Assembly: GCA_030640885.1 (NCBI GenBank)
Contig: DAOWIN010000074.1
Coordinates: 1-12,885 of the forward strand
Length of the DNA: 12,885 nt
Direction: 5' to 3'
From: Candidatus Omnitrophota bacterium
Lineage (GTDB): Bacteria > Omnitrophota > 4484-213
The notes beneath the pieces were generated by a model. That model made no database searches and had not been told where the DNA came from. It worked only from the letters and a program-made list of their open reading frames with translations. A program made the position numbers and the translations under genes. Shown one piece after another: positions 12,656 through 12,885 of the stretch (the stretch's first letter is position 1; the number at the start of each line of letters is the position of its first letter).

Positions 12656-12844
12656 ATGCAGAGAATGGAAAGTTTGCCCCAGGATTTCGTTGGTAGCTAT
12701 CTCCGTTTCCAGATTGAAACATTGGAAGATGTATTAACAACTATGGAGGCAGAAAACGCAATGGATGATGGCTATATGGATGAAAACCTAAAGCGGGTAG
12801 AGAAAAATTTGCATCAGATTAGAAAACTAACCAAATCCTGTTAG
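12656..12844 (+). CDS. Small acidic helical protein, function unknown
   Basis: The 62-residue product has no cleavable signal or membrane span. The middle is acidic (ETLEDVLTTMEAENAMDDGY) and the second half looks like an amphipathic helix (ENLKRVEKNLHQIRKLTKSC). I recognise no family. ATG 12656 has AAGGGGGTGA about 10 bp upstream; GTG 12644 in the same frame lies within that site and is less likely. The preceding Pho-box-like promoter suggests it is made on phosphate starvation, and it may be the first gene of an operon continuing beyond the window. Confidence 0.6.
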   Translation: MQRMESLPQDFVGSYLRFQIETLEDVLTTMEAENAMDDGYMDENLKRVEKNLHQIRKLTKSC

Positions 12845-12859
12845 AAAGTTCTCTCTAAC
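12840..12859. other. Short hairpin at the end of the 62-residue gene
   Basis: GTTAGA (12840-12845) pairs with TCTAAC (12854-12859) around an 8-nt loop and includes the stop codon. There is no T run, so it is a weak terminator at best. A purine-rich tract (12862-12880) follows and could hold the next ribosome site. Confidence 0.35.
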
Positions 12860-12885
12860 AAGATGAAGGAAAGAAAAGGTATTAG

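Overview
The window is AT-rich DNA from what looks like an uncultured anaerobic bacterium. Evidence for this is an [FeFe]-hydrogenase maturase (HydF), sigma70-type promoters, GGAGG ribosome sites, toxin-antitoxin remnants and short AT-rich tandem repeats. The phylum cannot be fixed from the sequence; a candidate-phylum MAG is my guess.

Left part (1-2190): the tail of a TrkA-C-like gene, then hydF and a GAF-ANTAR protein (an RNA-binding antitermination regulator) read from one promoter.

Middle (2191-6698): a mosaic accessory block. It holds a ParE toxin remnant, an AAA ATPase/DUF4143 protein, the left end of an IS3-type element, a stand-alone HSDR_N-like nuclease with a C-terminal winged helix, small unknown genes, gene debris and a HigBA-type toxin-antitoxin pair. 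The last 92 bp of the GAF-ANTAR gene, including its stop codon, occur twice as a perfect direct repeat (2099-2190 and 6699-6790, exactly 4600 bp apart) that brackets this block. Removing one repeat plus the block would put the regulator gene directly upstream of the next promoter.

That promoter (6826-6854) drives a leader with two adjacent 5-bp hairpins. Each has a hexaloop with A at position 1 and G at position 4, the published signature of ANTAR-protein targets. The leader also carries two intrinsic-terminator-like structures before a small sigma-factor-like gene (7025-7561). The simplest reading is that the GAF-ANTAR protein relieves termination in front of the sigma-like gene, and that the accessory block has separated a regulator from its neighbouring target.

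Right part (7601-12885): a phosphate-type regulatory locus. A PhoB/PhoR-like pair is flanked by two paralogous HAD phosphatases, and followed by an orphan receiver-only response regulator and a 62-residue protein of unknown function. A 51-bp perfect direct repeat carrying 11-bp-phased TAAT units and a TATACT -10 element lies before the second HAD gene and again before the 62-residue gene. It reads as a duplicated Pho-box promoter, and the first copy probably makes a leaderless mRNA. The leader before the orphan regulator holds nested inverted repeats built on CTAACGGGG that could form alternative RNA structures.
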